From contig LVLI01000118.1 in assembly GCA_001687465.1 (NCBI GenBank), forward strand, positions 103,203 through 167,202: a stretch of DNA of 64,000 nucleotides, read 5' to 3'. The translations under genes and the position numbers were made by a program. The DNA is from Halocafeteria seosinensis. Lineage: Eukaryota > Sar > Bigyra > Bicosoecida. Positions within the stretch are counted from its first letter, which is position 1, and each line of letters opens with the position of its first letter. Of the stretch, positions 1 to 13,200 are shown piece by piece. Below the pieces are notes generated by a model. The model searched no databases. It was given only the letters and a program-made list of their open reading frames with translations, and was not told where the DNA came from.

Positions 1-879
1 GCAATGGACAATTTACAAAGAATGTTGTGTATTGTATTATGACGGTGGCGTAGTCGCTTGAAGTTGAAGATCCACTGATTCAATCATTCAATGACACTCA
101 GACTGTGGTTGACAGCACATATGATAATCAAGCTTGGGTTGTGTGTATTCAACTTCAACTATAGTAAGTACCCGTTAGCCGAGGCTACGCCTCCCTTCAT
201 ACGCCGTATTGGGCATTACCAAATGCAACCACTTGCGCAGCGTTCTGCAGTTGCTCGCCGCACCGAACAGCTTACTAAGCTGAGCTTAGGCGCAATCGAA
301 GATCCCTGACAAACAAGACCGGATCCGTTACCCTTAGATTAGACGGCCTATCATACAGCTCCATGATAATACCATTTCATAAATTACCCTATGGTACTTG
401 TAAACCAGTACTAAAAAATACACAGGAGTTGGTTTACTCAAAGCTCATGATACTATGCCAAATGAGCTACAAACACAGTTTCGGGCTCCGGCATTGGGAG
501 ATTCGGAATTCAATGAATCAATTCTCGTGCTCGCAGACGAGCCGTAGGCAAGCAGTCCAATCAAAAAATTGACACAGATTAGCAGGGGGCAGGGGTGGGC
601 TTCTTGAGCAAAATAGCGCAAGGCCTTCGTACAGAAAACAGTGTATAGGAGTTCACACGCGTCCGATAATACAAATAGGGTCATTACCGCATGATTGTAG
701 TAGAGACGTTTCCGTGCAATGGGGAGTTGTCTGTATTCGCCTGATTCAATGGTTCATATAGATCAAAGTGTCATTGATAGTACTCCACCTTTTCTTGAGT
801 TGATAGCCATGGATAGGTTCGTCCAAGATTCGCTGCGGGTTACTCTTCCGGTAAGTAATACCAACAGATGGGCAACCAG
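1..879. other. no gene recognised
   Basis: Open frames here are short (under 80 codons), overlap on both strands and show no family resemblance. This is the 3' flank of the minus-strand PP2A B''-like gene. I see no RNA gene or structured repeat. Confidence 0.5.
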
Positions 880-2767
880 CTAGTCATAGCGGCCCAGCAG
901 GCCATCGATGAATGCTCCATTCAGACGATGTTCCCTCTGAAAGTTTGCGTATTCGTGTACGCGCAGCTCAACGTCGCTTACAGACGATCTGATGAAGACG
1001 TCATAGAGTAAGTAGCCACAGCCGGTGCGTCGAATATCCATGAGAGATATGCGAAAATCACCAGTACAACTCACCCACTTCGGTTTGACCATATCCAGAG
1101 TGACTAGCATTGTCTTGTCGATAATTTCTTGGGAGATCATAATGTTGGATTGCATTAGTTTCTGTCTGTAAACCCATTCCAAGTCGGACCTGCTCAGGTA
1201 ACCATCGTCGTCGAAGTCCAAAATCCGGAACCAATACCCGATACTGTGGACACTCATTGCATCTTCATGGGCAAAGAAGAACAAAAGAAATTTTTCAAAG
1301 CCAGCCCCATTCCCCGTTAGCGGAAGAACAGTATCTAATATCCTCGGATGAAGATCAAGATTCTCCACTAGTGTCAGGCTATCCTTGGTGATGATTGATT
1401 GCTGGCTCCACTCCCCCGCCTTCTCTGAAACAAGAGCATTGCAAAAAGTCCCATAAATTGTCTCGAATCTGACGACGTTAAATGCTGGTAATTGGGACAG
1501 CCGATTCACGGCGCACTGGTAAAAGATATCCACTACATTGCTTTGAGACAGCTTGTGTAAGGTCGTGAATTTGGTCGACACCCCTTCAAGAGAAGACAGT
1601 ATACTCACGAGTACATACTTGATATAGGCTTTTCGCTTCGTAGGCTGTTTTCTAAGGGATGCTAAGTCAGGATGTCTGTCAATCAGGGCCTCGATGAATG
1701 GCTTTAGATGCCTCCGATCAATTCTTTCCCATTTCCATTCCTCGGCAATTTTGGAACATTGGTATATTTCGTGTCCTTGACTTGTTTCTAGTGACAAGAT
1801 TTCGTCCTTTTGTGGCTCATGAATCAATTTAAGGAACTTTTCTCTTGCATTTGCACTGCAAAAATCGTCTGTGCAAAATCTCAAGAAATCTCTGAGTCCT
1901 ATTCGATCATTTTCTGAAGAATTTGGGGGCTCACTATTCTCATCTTCATCCTCTGGGATCCATGGAGCTTCTCTAAATTCTAGCACCTTCTCTTGGCACA
2001 ATTGTTGAATAACGGACTTGTATTGCTTGATTCGTTTGAAAAGCACAACTCCAAAATATGCAGGGAGACGGCAGTATTGCTTGACTAGATCGCGGAAGCC
2101 CTGACACGTGGAGGAAAGCCGCCAGGAGTTCTCCCGAAAGACGGTCAACACAAACTTTGGTATATCAGTAAGATATCTCGGAACGCAAGTTTGTTCTGAT
2201 GGAAGTCCCGCGGCTCTCGGGTAAATTCTAGTTAGTTCGCGCCTGGCAACACAAACGGCCTCAATACAGCTCGTAAGTGTTTCATGCAACATTTTGGTGG
2301 TAGCACTTCTTCGTTTGACTAAGCAATGCAAGTCGGCATTCAAAAATGGGCGATTTCTGGTCGAAGGTATGATGCCAATTCTCATGTGTGTTCGCGCTTC
2401 CGCTCGATCCTGTAAAATACAAAACAGCGGCATATGTTGGAAAACGCACATGGAAAATCATGGCTAACGCCTTCTTTACCTTGCTGATAGAGACCATCGA
2501 TTCCAGTACAGCCGATGACTGACAATCCACGACGTCGTACACGAATAGGACTGGCCACAGGTCAACCGGTGATCCGAGGTGTTCCGTTTCTTCTTTGAGT
2601 TCTTCTGAATTCTTGGCAACTTGGAGTATCAGAGGTAATGTTTTTGCAGCCTCCTGGTAAAGCGGTATGAGCTCCGTAGAAGCGAACAGGATCACCTGAA
2701 GTACACTCTCTCCCGAAGATGTCTTCGTCTGCATACGTGAGGAAACAGGCCGGGAATCGGACGGCAT
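880..2767 (-). CDS. PP2A regulatory subunit B''-like EF-hand protein (copy 1)
   Basis: Two exons, complement(880..2409, 2480..2767), phase 0, about 605 residues. The intron has a GTAAAG donor and TTTACAG acceptor. The C-terminal half follows the B'' (PPP2R3) pattern: a predicted helical region, a segment with FLLFFFAHEDAMS, then YWFRILDFDDDGYLS near residue 494, a canonical EF-hand loop (DxDxDG), and a tail ending in a hydrophobic YDVF motif. In the family these proteins bind the PP2A scaffold and catalytic subunits and make targeting calcium-sensitive. The N-terminal ~100 residues are not a family domain but are shared with the next gene. The first exon starts at an ATG. Only one EF-hand is clearly canonical. 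The assignment to B'' is firm; the specific subtype is not. Confidence 0.8.
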
Positions 2768-3610
2768 ATCTGCCTATTTCTCTTTAAAGACTAAAGTGAG
2801 GAGCTTCTACGTCAAGGGTTACGAGGATGTAATTCCGAGCTTCAATTAGCCTCATGCCGCGTAATTTGGGCAGCATGCTTCCTATTCACTTGACTTGGGT
2901 CAGTTCCACGGGGTTTCCAGGATACCGGTACAATGACCGCAGAGGCGACTCTCTTTTTCAATAGACCAGAACGAGGCAAATAAGGCACCATGTAAGCTAA
3001 ACTAATGAGTTGTTCTCAATAAAGTAGGCTGGTTTCCCAGGTCCCGAGAGCTTCTTTGGGACAAAGACCATAAAGTCAGCCTCCGAGGAGTGGAACAGGT
3101 GTTCTCCACAAGCCCCCTGCAGACCGGATACTCCCGATAGCAGTACAAAGAAGACTTGCCTGTACTCGTGCAATTTGTATGCGCTTGACAATCCCAAAAT
3201 ATTCAGCCCCAACAAGCGAGAAAGTGGTTTGGGAGTGTGACGTTATTTTGTTTCCGGCGCGGGGCCGCGGACTTTGCTACTGCCATCTCAGGTATTGGCT
3301 ACTACCACACTTAACAGTGGCACTTGCTGCCGTGAATAGCCAGCCCATTTATCAGCAATTGGGGTAGCCACCCGTGTGAAAATGAAAACGACAGCGGCTA
3401 CTATTCACTACGGCAGAGATTGTGTTAGCTGCCAGCTGCAGTGCAGTTTCCTGCGGACTTGTCAAAAACGTGCCAGCCGACGGACCTTCAACGTTCGCTG
3501 CGCTGCATGGTACGGATGCCGCAAATACTGTATGTAGTGCAGCCAGCAGGTGGTGGTTGTTACGTCTTTGTAATTGTGTTTATTTCGAAAATCGAATGGA
3601 GTCGCATCCC
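2768..3610. other. spacer between the paired PP2A B''-like genes
   Basis: About 840 bp separating two same-strand paralogues. It must contain the 5' region of copy 1 and the 3' region of copy 2. Open frames here are short and on conflicting strands; none is supported. Confidence 0.5.
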
Positions 3611-5774
3611 CTATTCGGCTGTCGCTGCTGGAGTCACTGGACAAGCAAGGAATTGACTAGGTGGTCGCGTTGGAATAATTACTTGCCTTTCAAGCGGCTG
3701 CAATGACGAAGAAACAAACAAATCAAATACCACAAACCCCGCTCCACTCTTCCTGATCTCAAAAGGGGATATGCGGAACTCTCGAGAAGATTGGTTGGTC
3801 ACAGGATGAATAGCATCCATAAGCTTGCACATCGCGTTATGCCCCAACGTCGACGCTTGTTCAGAGGAAACACCGGCTGCAATGAGCTTCTCTCGATAAA
3901 CCACCTCGAGATCCTGACGACTAAGATACCCATCATCATCTATATCCAAGGCTCGGCACCAATATTCCACACTAAGGTCGCGCATGCGGTCTTCTTTCGC
4001 TAGTAAGAACCACATGTAGTCTTCAAAATCTAATCTTCCCTGTTCACTAGTATTCAGAAGCTTAACATTGGAACGAAAAATTCTTTCCAGCACAGTGTGA
4101 GTTATGGGAAGACTCATTGCGGACTGTAGTCCTTCACGGTGTATCGTTGCATTGACTTCCTGCGTCTGTTGGCTACAGCCGGATGCTTGGCTATTAGACA
4201 AGGCTCTCTGAAACACCTCGTGTGCCTCTTCGAAATATCTTAGGCTAAAGGGTAATACCTGGGACAACTTGCATGTAGCACACTTATAAAAGAGGTTAGC
4301 AACTCCTGACTCCCTTAGGTGCCGAGTGGGAACGCATCCCTGGCAAAAGCCGTTTAAAGAAGCAAACACACTGGTCAACACACATGTAACATATCTGCTC
4401 TTGCGCTCGGCATCCTCCCTAAGTTGTCGAAGATCGGGATGCCTTTCCACCAGTGCTTCTACCAAAGGTTGAAGATCTTCCATATAAACTCGATTCCTAC
4501 TCAAAGATGGCAGTTTTCCTCGAGTTGACGAGGAATCGTCGGTTTCCATTTCCAAAACCGTTTCGCAACTCGGTGGTATGACAGCTCTAAGAAACCTTGA
4601 CATGCGCCCGCTGTACCTGACCGCTGGGGTCCAAAACCTTAGAAAGTCCCTCAAACTGATAGCAGAAGGATCCTCGGTGCTTTGCTTCCTGGTATTTGGA
4701 AATCCGGGAACACTGTCTAGACTGGTGGGAGCAAGAGACCCTCGCTCTATTAGTTGCTGTGTTAATGAGCGATACTGTTGGATGCGTCGAAATACCAAGC
4801 TGTCGAAATAGGCAGGGAACTTGCATGCTTGCTTCAAAAGTCGCCGAAAACGTGGATCTTCTGCATGTAGCTTTTCGCTTCCGTCTCCTCCGAATGATAC
4901 GACAACCTCCTCGGGTATCTCCGCTAGGTATGATGGAGTCACCTCGCTTACTGGTGTACTCGTGGGATCTTCGACATCCTGGGCATTCATATCTACTTTC
5001 TCAATTGAGGGCGACTGAGACATTGAGATCGTGCGAGAGGGCCGAGGAAGCTCTCCACTTCCTGATGGGCTGGTGGCATCCACTTCGCCGACGTTCGGGG
5101 TCTCAATAGGTTGCAATGAGCCCATACCTTGAGACATGTTTTCCCCATGTCTACTATCGGAATGATCGCCACCTGGGTTATTAATCTGGGATTTTAGGCA
5201 ATGAAGCACTACACCTCTGATATCATGCTCCGTTCGCCGAACGAGAACTCGCTCGTTAGGATGCCAGTCGTTTCTACCTGTGGACGAAATGACCCACCGT
5301 GACGCTGGAGAAACGTTCTCCTGTCCAACATGTTCAAAAACCATAAAAAATTGAATGCGTCAGAACAGCTGTATTCACCATACTCAATCTTACCTTGACC
5401 ATCTCTATCATCTGTGGAATGGCATATCCGCAACTTGGGTCGTCAATTTCGAACAAAAACACGCAGTTGGGTGGAACAGACTCAAGTAAGCATCGCAGTT
5501 CGTTGACCGATGATGCCCCTACAAGGCATACGGAGAGGTCACGGCAAACATGTGAATAATATTGTAAGAGGTCGCGGGAGGAAATAATGACCGCCGTAGG
5601 GGTATTCTCCTCGTTTATAGTTCTCGGACTTGCTTCTCGATGCGGAAACGATGGTAAACACGTGGCACTGCGGCTGCCGCTGAGGCGCTTCTCCTGTTTC
5701 GAAGCTGTATCTGACGAACCACCAAAGTTCAGCAAACGCTTAGCAGTATCTCTTAGTCTCCCCATTTCACTCAA
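3611..5774 (-). CDS. PP2A regulatory subunit B''-like EF-hand protein (copy 2)
   Basis: Two exons, complement(3611..5320, 5394..5774), phase 0, about 696 residues, with a GTAAGA donor and a GGACAG acceptor. It is a paralogue of the neighbour at 880-2767: same strand, same intron position, same N-terminal block ending just before the intron, the same LPAYFG/FPAYFD block, and the same C-terminal B'' core. The EF-hand loop DIDDDGYLSRQD lies near residue 584, preceded by FEDYMWFLLAKEDRM. The middle is Ser/Pro-rich and probably disordered, which makes this copy longer. Predicted role is a calcium-responsive PP2A targeting subunit. The final ~20 residues diverge from copy 1. Confidence 0.8.
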
Positions 5775-7268
5775 GCTTTCAAGCAGAATCCACGATTACG
5801 CGTACACTACACTGAGTATACACAGTACCTGCGGAGCATCTGCCGGATCGTGTACCGTTGCGCTGCAAAGATCAGTGTAATCCAGATAAACGAAGGAAGT
5901 CATATTAGATTGTCGGAAACAAACATTAACAGTGGCACAGTAGTGAGTCACTGCTATAGTATCTTGCTGCTGACTCGGCCCACAGCAGGAGACGGTCGCT
6001 TCCACTCACAACTCCGGTCCGCCATTTCGCCATCCGTCCATCGGATGTAGAAATAACCCTTGCGTACACTGCTCAATGGACTCAAATGACTCTTCCCAAA
6101 CGCAAAGACCAAGAAAGAGAATTTATAGCGAAGTAATTGGAATGTTCAATACCGTCACCGGCGGACGCGTTACCTGAGCCGAGAGGCTCGGCGAGGGTCC
6201 GCAAACTTACCGGTATAAGTTCAAGTTAAGAACAGTAAAATAGAAACCAGCAGTCACAAGGAGCCGACACCGTGGCGCGTAATATACGGATTCACGTGTG
6301 ACCCAGGCAATCGTATCAACGGGATCTTCCTCTGGTGTGCACACAGGCCCCAAGCTGCAGAAAGTGTTCCCAGTACGAGGTAGCGGATCTCCGAGAGTGA
6401 GTTTACGCCAGCAGAAGGGTATAGTATAGAGCAGAACCGTTCAGTAGTTTTCCGGCTCACATGCGCAAAGCTGGTCTCTCGACACAGATTATGTAAGCGT
6501 TCTGTAGCGTGTCGGCGTCTGAAGGGGTAGCGTACATTGACAACACATTCTGACGTAACAGGATTCTTCGCTTCTGGACACCTCGCACCCGAGGCTCAAG
6601 GCCCTCGCCGTTATGCGCTGCCGAGTTCACCTGAAGCCTACCTAAGATACCCTCAGCGCAATACTATGCATGAAGTCACTATACTTCAGAGCAGTGGGAT
6701 ACGTTTTTACTGTACCTCGGCGGCGACGAAAATCACCTTCATTTTACAAACTGGTTGTACAAGCACGGAGCTTGCAATAACACGTTACGGCCGCCGAAGC
6801 TGAGCGACCGATAGCTACTTCATGCTATCCACTTTTACTTGATTAGTTTTGAGTTTCAACAACAAAAGTCATGAGACGTTGTTTACATCCAAGACTTTCG
6901 TTTTTAGTGCATGACGGGAATTCTTGATCCTCTTAGCGAAGAACTACCAATCTCCCGGGCGCGAAGTGGTGGTAGCTAGCTAGTAACGTACAACGGCGAC
7001 AACAACTTGCTGTAGAACAAGGAGAAAAATGAAGAATAGCTCGAAAGGCAATGTGGAATGCGAGGAAGGACTAGGTACTGTAGATGGGCAATGTGAAAGA
7101 ACAACTTGACCTCATCGTGATATTACGATGGTTGAGCCTTAACAACCACCGCCGTTGCAACTACAATCCCGATTATGGATTACCACTTTTCTCTGCCAAA
7201 ATTGTAGATCTAAACTATCCATTGTATTGCTTCTTTTCACTGCTACATCCACCCACTCACTTCAAGAG
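5775..7268. other. intergenic, no supported gene
   Basis: About 1.5 kb between the start of PP2A B''-like copy 2 and the stop of the giant PHD protein, both on the minus strand. Frames are short and unrecognised. It should contain the promoter of the PP2A-like gene and the 3' UTR of the PHD gene; I can point to no specific element. Confidence 0.5.
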
Positions 7269-10200
7269 TTACTGCGACGACGGCAATTGCGTCTGTCTTC
7301 GTGCATTACGCCGAAGAGATGTACCCGCGGACGATGCCTGGGCGCTCTTCTTGGAGTTTGCATTGTTCTGTGCTTCTTTAGTGCTCCTACCTCTTTTCTT
7401 CCGGTTTGTCTGCATTTGTGGAGTGGTCTCACGTCCNGCGGGATACGATACCCCCTCCGCCGAAACAGGAACCGCCGCAGGACTGTAGTCATTAGACTGA
7501 GAAGTTTGCGCAGCAGCGACAGTTGCAGTGGCCGAGTTAGCCGACGAACACGTCGCAGCATAAGGGGTTCTTGCTTCAACGGACACTGTGTAAGTGGACT
7601 CCACAGAAAATGACTCTGTGCTCACTACGGCAGAGCTATTTGTAGCAACCGTGGAGGCAGTTGCGCAACGAGCGACCTCCGTCGAACTTGCTGCTGTATC
7701 CGCAGGAGTCCTAGCACCCGTTGACGATTTAACAGCATGGAGAGCAGTGGTTTCAGCACCAGAACCACGACTATTTGCATCAGTATCAGTTCTTGGCTTC
7801 TTCCCCGTCCGCATTGTTTCAGATAGCCATTTGGTTGCTTCTGTAGCAGCGCGACGCTTCCCTCGGCCACCTGAAGGCGTAGGTTCACTAACTTCTGGTT
7901 CCATAATTTCGATGGTATTGTCGTCCTTCTTTCTGACTTCATTAGCAGCAATTTGGTCTCTCAATGCTCTCTGCTTCATCCAAAAGTCTCTAGCTTGGCG
8001 TAAGTGCTCTTTATTCACGTTGTGTCTCATACTATCCCACAGTTTCCATGGTGGAGTGTTGTACGGCGAACCGAAGATCCCCCCTGCACCTCCTACATTG
8101 AAATGGGTGCGACGAATTTTGTCTTCTCTATTAACAGTGAATCCTCCAGTGAACGGATTGTATTTCCGCACAAGCGCATGCCCGTTGATTCGAATGATTT
8201 GAAGAGCCGCATATGCCGTCCCATCGACGCCTTTCATTCCTTCGCCTGCGTCTGAGCCAAGCAAGGGTGGCAGTCCCTTTTCTTCGCGGGCTTTGTTAGC
8301 AGCCTGATACAGAGCCTGTCGGTCAGTTATTCCTTCAATAGTAGGAAAGAAGACATCGTCACCTCTGTAACCCCATAGGGAAAACAAACCTCTCCAAGGT
8401 GCGAGGCGTGGCTCACACCACGGGCACCAGATGTCTCCGCGAGCGTCTACAAGGACATCGGTAACTGAGTGATAGTACCATTCACCTTCTTCAGGATTTT
8501 TGCCCCCGTTCCGTATTTGCTCTTGGGTGGCAGGTTCTAGTCCCAAACAGTGGAAATGAAACCATTCATCACATGATGAACAAGCAATCATGGGGGATGC
8601 ATCGTTAAGGTACGGCTTCCGGCACACGCAGAGAGGTACGCGGTCTTCCTCAGAAGTATTCCGCACAATTTGCTCGCCCTTCTCATTGGTGTGAATGACT
8701 ACCAGATCCGCTTTAGAGCGACTTTGGGAGCTGCTTTGAACAGTAGCAGGAGCAGAGCCGGTGTTGTACGCGTTAGCTTGACCTTTAGACTTCTTGTGAC
8801 CTGGGCTCACTATCGACTGCCAATCCATGACTATGTCGTCTACACATCCATATTCCCGGGTCCATCCTCGCGCTATTTGTTCCATCTTCTTTGCAGCTGC
8901 AATAAACGCTTCCGGTGTTAACTTCGCTGGACAGAAGGGAATGAGATCGGTCCCCAGTAACCTGCTTCGCCAGTACGAATCCGTATTCTTAGGTACGTTC
9001 ACATTTCCTGAAGACTTGCCCCCACTCCAATGAAATGAATGAGGGTCGCTATACATAGGCTTCAAAGGGAGATACAGCAACTCCCCTTGTCTTCTTCCAC
9101 GAACTGAAACTTGTCTCAATACAAATTCGCCAGCCTTGGGAGTGGTAGGAGGCTGCTTCATACGCTGCTCCTTTTGCAGCTCAACTTCAGGATTACCCAG
9201 GGCGGAGCGAAGAAGAGACGGTTGCTGCAACAACACCTGAATACGCTGATATGCTCTTTCACAAAGCTCTCTTGGAAAGAGATACAATGGAATACCGGGA
9301 AAAAAATGTACCAGAACATTCACTGGTTCGAAGTCTTGCGAACTTCTATCGACTTTTCGTCCGTGAGAGCTTGTTTGCGATGCTTGGGACTCGTCGGAGA
9401 AACCGGGGTAGCCTAAAAATTGCTTTAGAGCATTAATTCCGGGGAGTTCGAGCTCTTTCTCTGCATTGCGCACAGAACCCCCTTTTTCGCGTGAGGATCT
9501 CGTCGTCTTCGATAGCTCAAATTTCTCCAGCAATTTGTTCTTCCAGTCATATCTGGGCGCACCTGACTTCCGCCGCGCGTTTCGGAAGTTGTCCTGATGA
9601 GACTTCTCCCGTTGCTCTTGAAGTGCGGCAGAAAGCCGCAGTTTTTGAACCGGCTCTTTGCTCTCTGCAGTTGGCTCGCGACAGTTCGTACAAAACACAA
9701 GCAGAATTGGGGATTCTCCACTTAGCGCCCTCTCTGCCACACTCGTCGCAGCCGCCCTGGCAGAGCTGGATGGGGTATATAACCATTTCGGAGCCTTTTC
9801 CAGGTCCGAGGAAGGGGGGTTCATATCAATAGTAATGTCGTTCTTCCGCAGGGCATCCACTGCTTCTGGTGAGCATTCAATAGAACTCTGTAAGAATGCT
9901 CTAGCGAGATCCTGACTTGCAACAAGAGGAGCAGTAGACCTAAACCCTTTAGTATCTTTCCTTAGAGTTCGTCCAGCGTTTCCCATGGTGCATTCCTCCA
10001 AATACTTCTGCCACATTGTAATATACTCTTCTTTGGCATGTGCTCCAGCCACCAACAAGCCACGGGCCAAAGCACAATAAGGATGCACATTATGAGAACA
10101 TCCTGGAGTCTGACAAGGAACGCAGAGCCCTTGCTGCAGCTTACAAACGCTACAAGTAGCCGGTTCCGAACAGTAAACGTTCCGAGCAAACCAACCTTTC

Positions 10201-13200
10201 ATTGAGTTTGGCTCGACCCCTCGAATAGGCTCCATACTGGAAGAAGCAGGCACCACAATAGGACATGCGTCACGAACCACTCCTTTTTTGCACGCATGCA
10301 CGCGGCTCATACGAGACTGATACCGCACATGGGCAACTGGTCCTTGTGTTATGCCGGCGAGCCGGGCGCAAACAACGTGGATCCAATTCCTTCGACCTTC
10401 CGCAGCATCTGTAGCTTTCATTGCTCCACGGCTAACGCCACAGGCCACACAAGGAATATGCAGGGGAGTGTGACGTTGAAGGGCGGCTTTCGCTCCACCA
10501 GCTGCGGCACACACATCACAGAACCAATCTCCCTCGGGAATGGCTATAACTCCATAACATCGTTGGTGTACCGCCAAGTTGCAACTCTCACAGAAGACTA
10601 TCTGGTTCGCCGGGTGGCTATCTCCACCATGACAAATAGAGCATACCGCATCAAGATCTTCTTCAGCTTGTTGCATGGCACGCTGACGTTCGATAGCACG
10701 GCGCCGAGCCTCACGTTTCCATGCGCGCCAAGCCCTCCGATAGAACGAGCGGGTCTTCCATTGTGACTCTTCTTCATTAGTCTCCCGGTCCACTGTAGAT
10801 ACAAATTTCCACGACTTAGTGTCGTTCCTGTGCATTAAGCTACGCAACTCATTCTGGAGAACAGAAATCTCGTCAGCTATTTCATCCTCTTGGACTCCCT
10901 GGGCAATATCCGTAATACCGGTGTCAGGCTTCTCTTTTTCATTACAACGGCTCTCTAGATCTTCCACTCCAAGGTGCACCGTGCGCAGAATGCGATCGCT
11001 CTGCAAGTGTAAGTGTAAAGGTACATATCGTGAACTGTTAGCATGAGCACGAGGAACTGCAGCTCTAGAAGGGCAATTGCCTGTTTGGGAACCTGTCGGA
11101 TCATTGTCTATGGGACTACCCCGGGGGGAATCTTCAAACTCCGTGTCAACCTCTTCTTCGCCCAAGTTTTTTGAAGCATTGTTCTCTACGGGAGACATCT
11201 CCCGGATTCCGACATGGAGCATACCGCCATGGCCACCCGCACTATTCTCTTCTTGTGTCTCCGCGGGATTAGTGTCAGATCCCTCAAGAGCTCTCTGATG
11301 TGCCTCATCCACGCTCATGGTCGTCGGGTGCATATTGAAAATGCGCAAGTAGTATTCCACTGCCTCAGGTGTGCTATCACATAAAGCCGATGTTATGCCA
11401 ACGCATAGAGCATGTTGGCAAGCAAGTGCAAACAAGAGGGTACCAGTTCTCGGCTCACTGCCCGGGTTGGATGCCGCTGCATTCTCTGTAGACTGTGTAG
11501 GGTGCCTTTCTTTAGGCGTAGGAAAATTGCATGTCAAGTCGCTATGAGATTCATCCTTCACAGCCTGGAGAGTAGCAACATACATCACCCGTTCTGGAGG
11601 TGGCCTCTTTCCTGCCCCAAGCTTGGATTGAGAAAACCACATAAAGTAGTAGTTAATAAAACCTACCAAATGGCCTTCCCGTTCCGCGACCAAAGTGAAC
11701 TCGTTCTTAGTCTCGAGTGAAGCTTGGAAATCTGCAGCGCAAGTAAACGCCTTGTTAACTCTGTTGATGACGTTAAGAAGAGATGAATCGTGCACCCTTG
11801 CATCTTCCTCCGAATCCAGCTTGATTTTCCTAGTACGAGAGGTAGCAAAGCGGAATTCAGTGTTCTGACATACACCCTTGTTCTTCGCCGCATTAAGCAT
11901 CTGGAGTAACGGAGGATAGGCATCTAAGTCTGCTACGTAGCTTTGACGCAGGTGGGAAAAATCATCTCCTTGTCCCCATCCGGCAAAGTGATTCGTAGTC
12001 GTAGTAGTAAATTCGCGAGGAGTATCTGATGCTTTGTAAGCACCACCGAATTTTCGTTCGAGTGACTCCACTGGCAGCGCATGCATTTCAGTGGCTTCTG
12101 AGGTAGACGAAGCGGAAGGAAGACTTACCCCCATGCTAAGCCTGGACGCGGCTCGTCTTGAAGACCCACGGTCCGAGCTGAAAAGCGATACATTGCACCC
12201 GTCATACTCCATTTTCCTCCCAGCAGCATCGTCTTCTTCTTTCCATAGTTGCGTGAAATGCTTTCCCAAGGGTCTGGGCGGCTGAAAAGCCGTATCGTTA
12301 CGGTCATGGGCTCGTGTCTTCATCTCATCACTTCGTTGTAGCGATTCTTCGGACCCGCGACTCCGGTCTTTCGGCTCCACCGGATACTTGTAACTCCTCT
12401 GGACTTCAAAATGAGTCAACCTATAATTAGCCAATTGGTTAACTAATCGTTGCTTTAAACTTCCTGATTCTGACGTGAGATCGTTAGCGGCAGAACGGAA
12501 CGTTAGGGCACCTGCGGGACTTCCTCCTCCGCCTAGTTCTAGTCGTCGAAACTTCCTATTAGCCCCATGATGTTGTTCATCGTCAATTAGACGAAATCGC
12601 TTCCTTAGCGAGCGAGGAAGATTTCTTTCACAGCCATCCGTCAACACATGCCCCCATAGGAGTTCCTGATGGAACGCTTTTCTGGATCGTGCTTCATAAG
12701 CGAGCAAACTGGAAATCGGAGCGAGAACACCTTGTTTATCGACATACGGGTTACTGTAGTTCCGGTTAGAGGCAATGCCTTCGCACTCAAGTTCGACGTT
12801 AGCAACTACCTCTTCAAGAATTTTCGCTATGTCAGGATCGACAGGTGCATTCCTGCGATCACTCATGCCCCCTGTCTCATTGCCGCCTTCCTCGCACCGT
12901 TCCCGGCCACAGTAGAACAAAGAGAGCTCAGGTCTCTGAACGTCACCCTCCACAGAGTCCTGACTAGAGCTTCTGCGGAGCTTCGGCTCAGCAGCCATCA
13001 GTGTGGCTATTCCACGCCGATTAGCCTTTTGAATTTCCTGCAAGAACTCGTAGCAGCGGATGTAGAACGGTGGTTGCAACGCGTGAAGTGGTGTTCCCTG
13101 GGCTGCGCTTAGCGATCTAATTTCGTGTCCATATCCTGATTTCAAACATTCAGACTTAGCCGTTCTGAACGTTATTCGCGTTTCCTGTGATGAATGCTGA

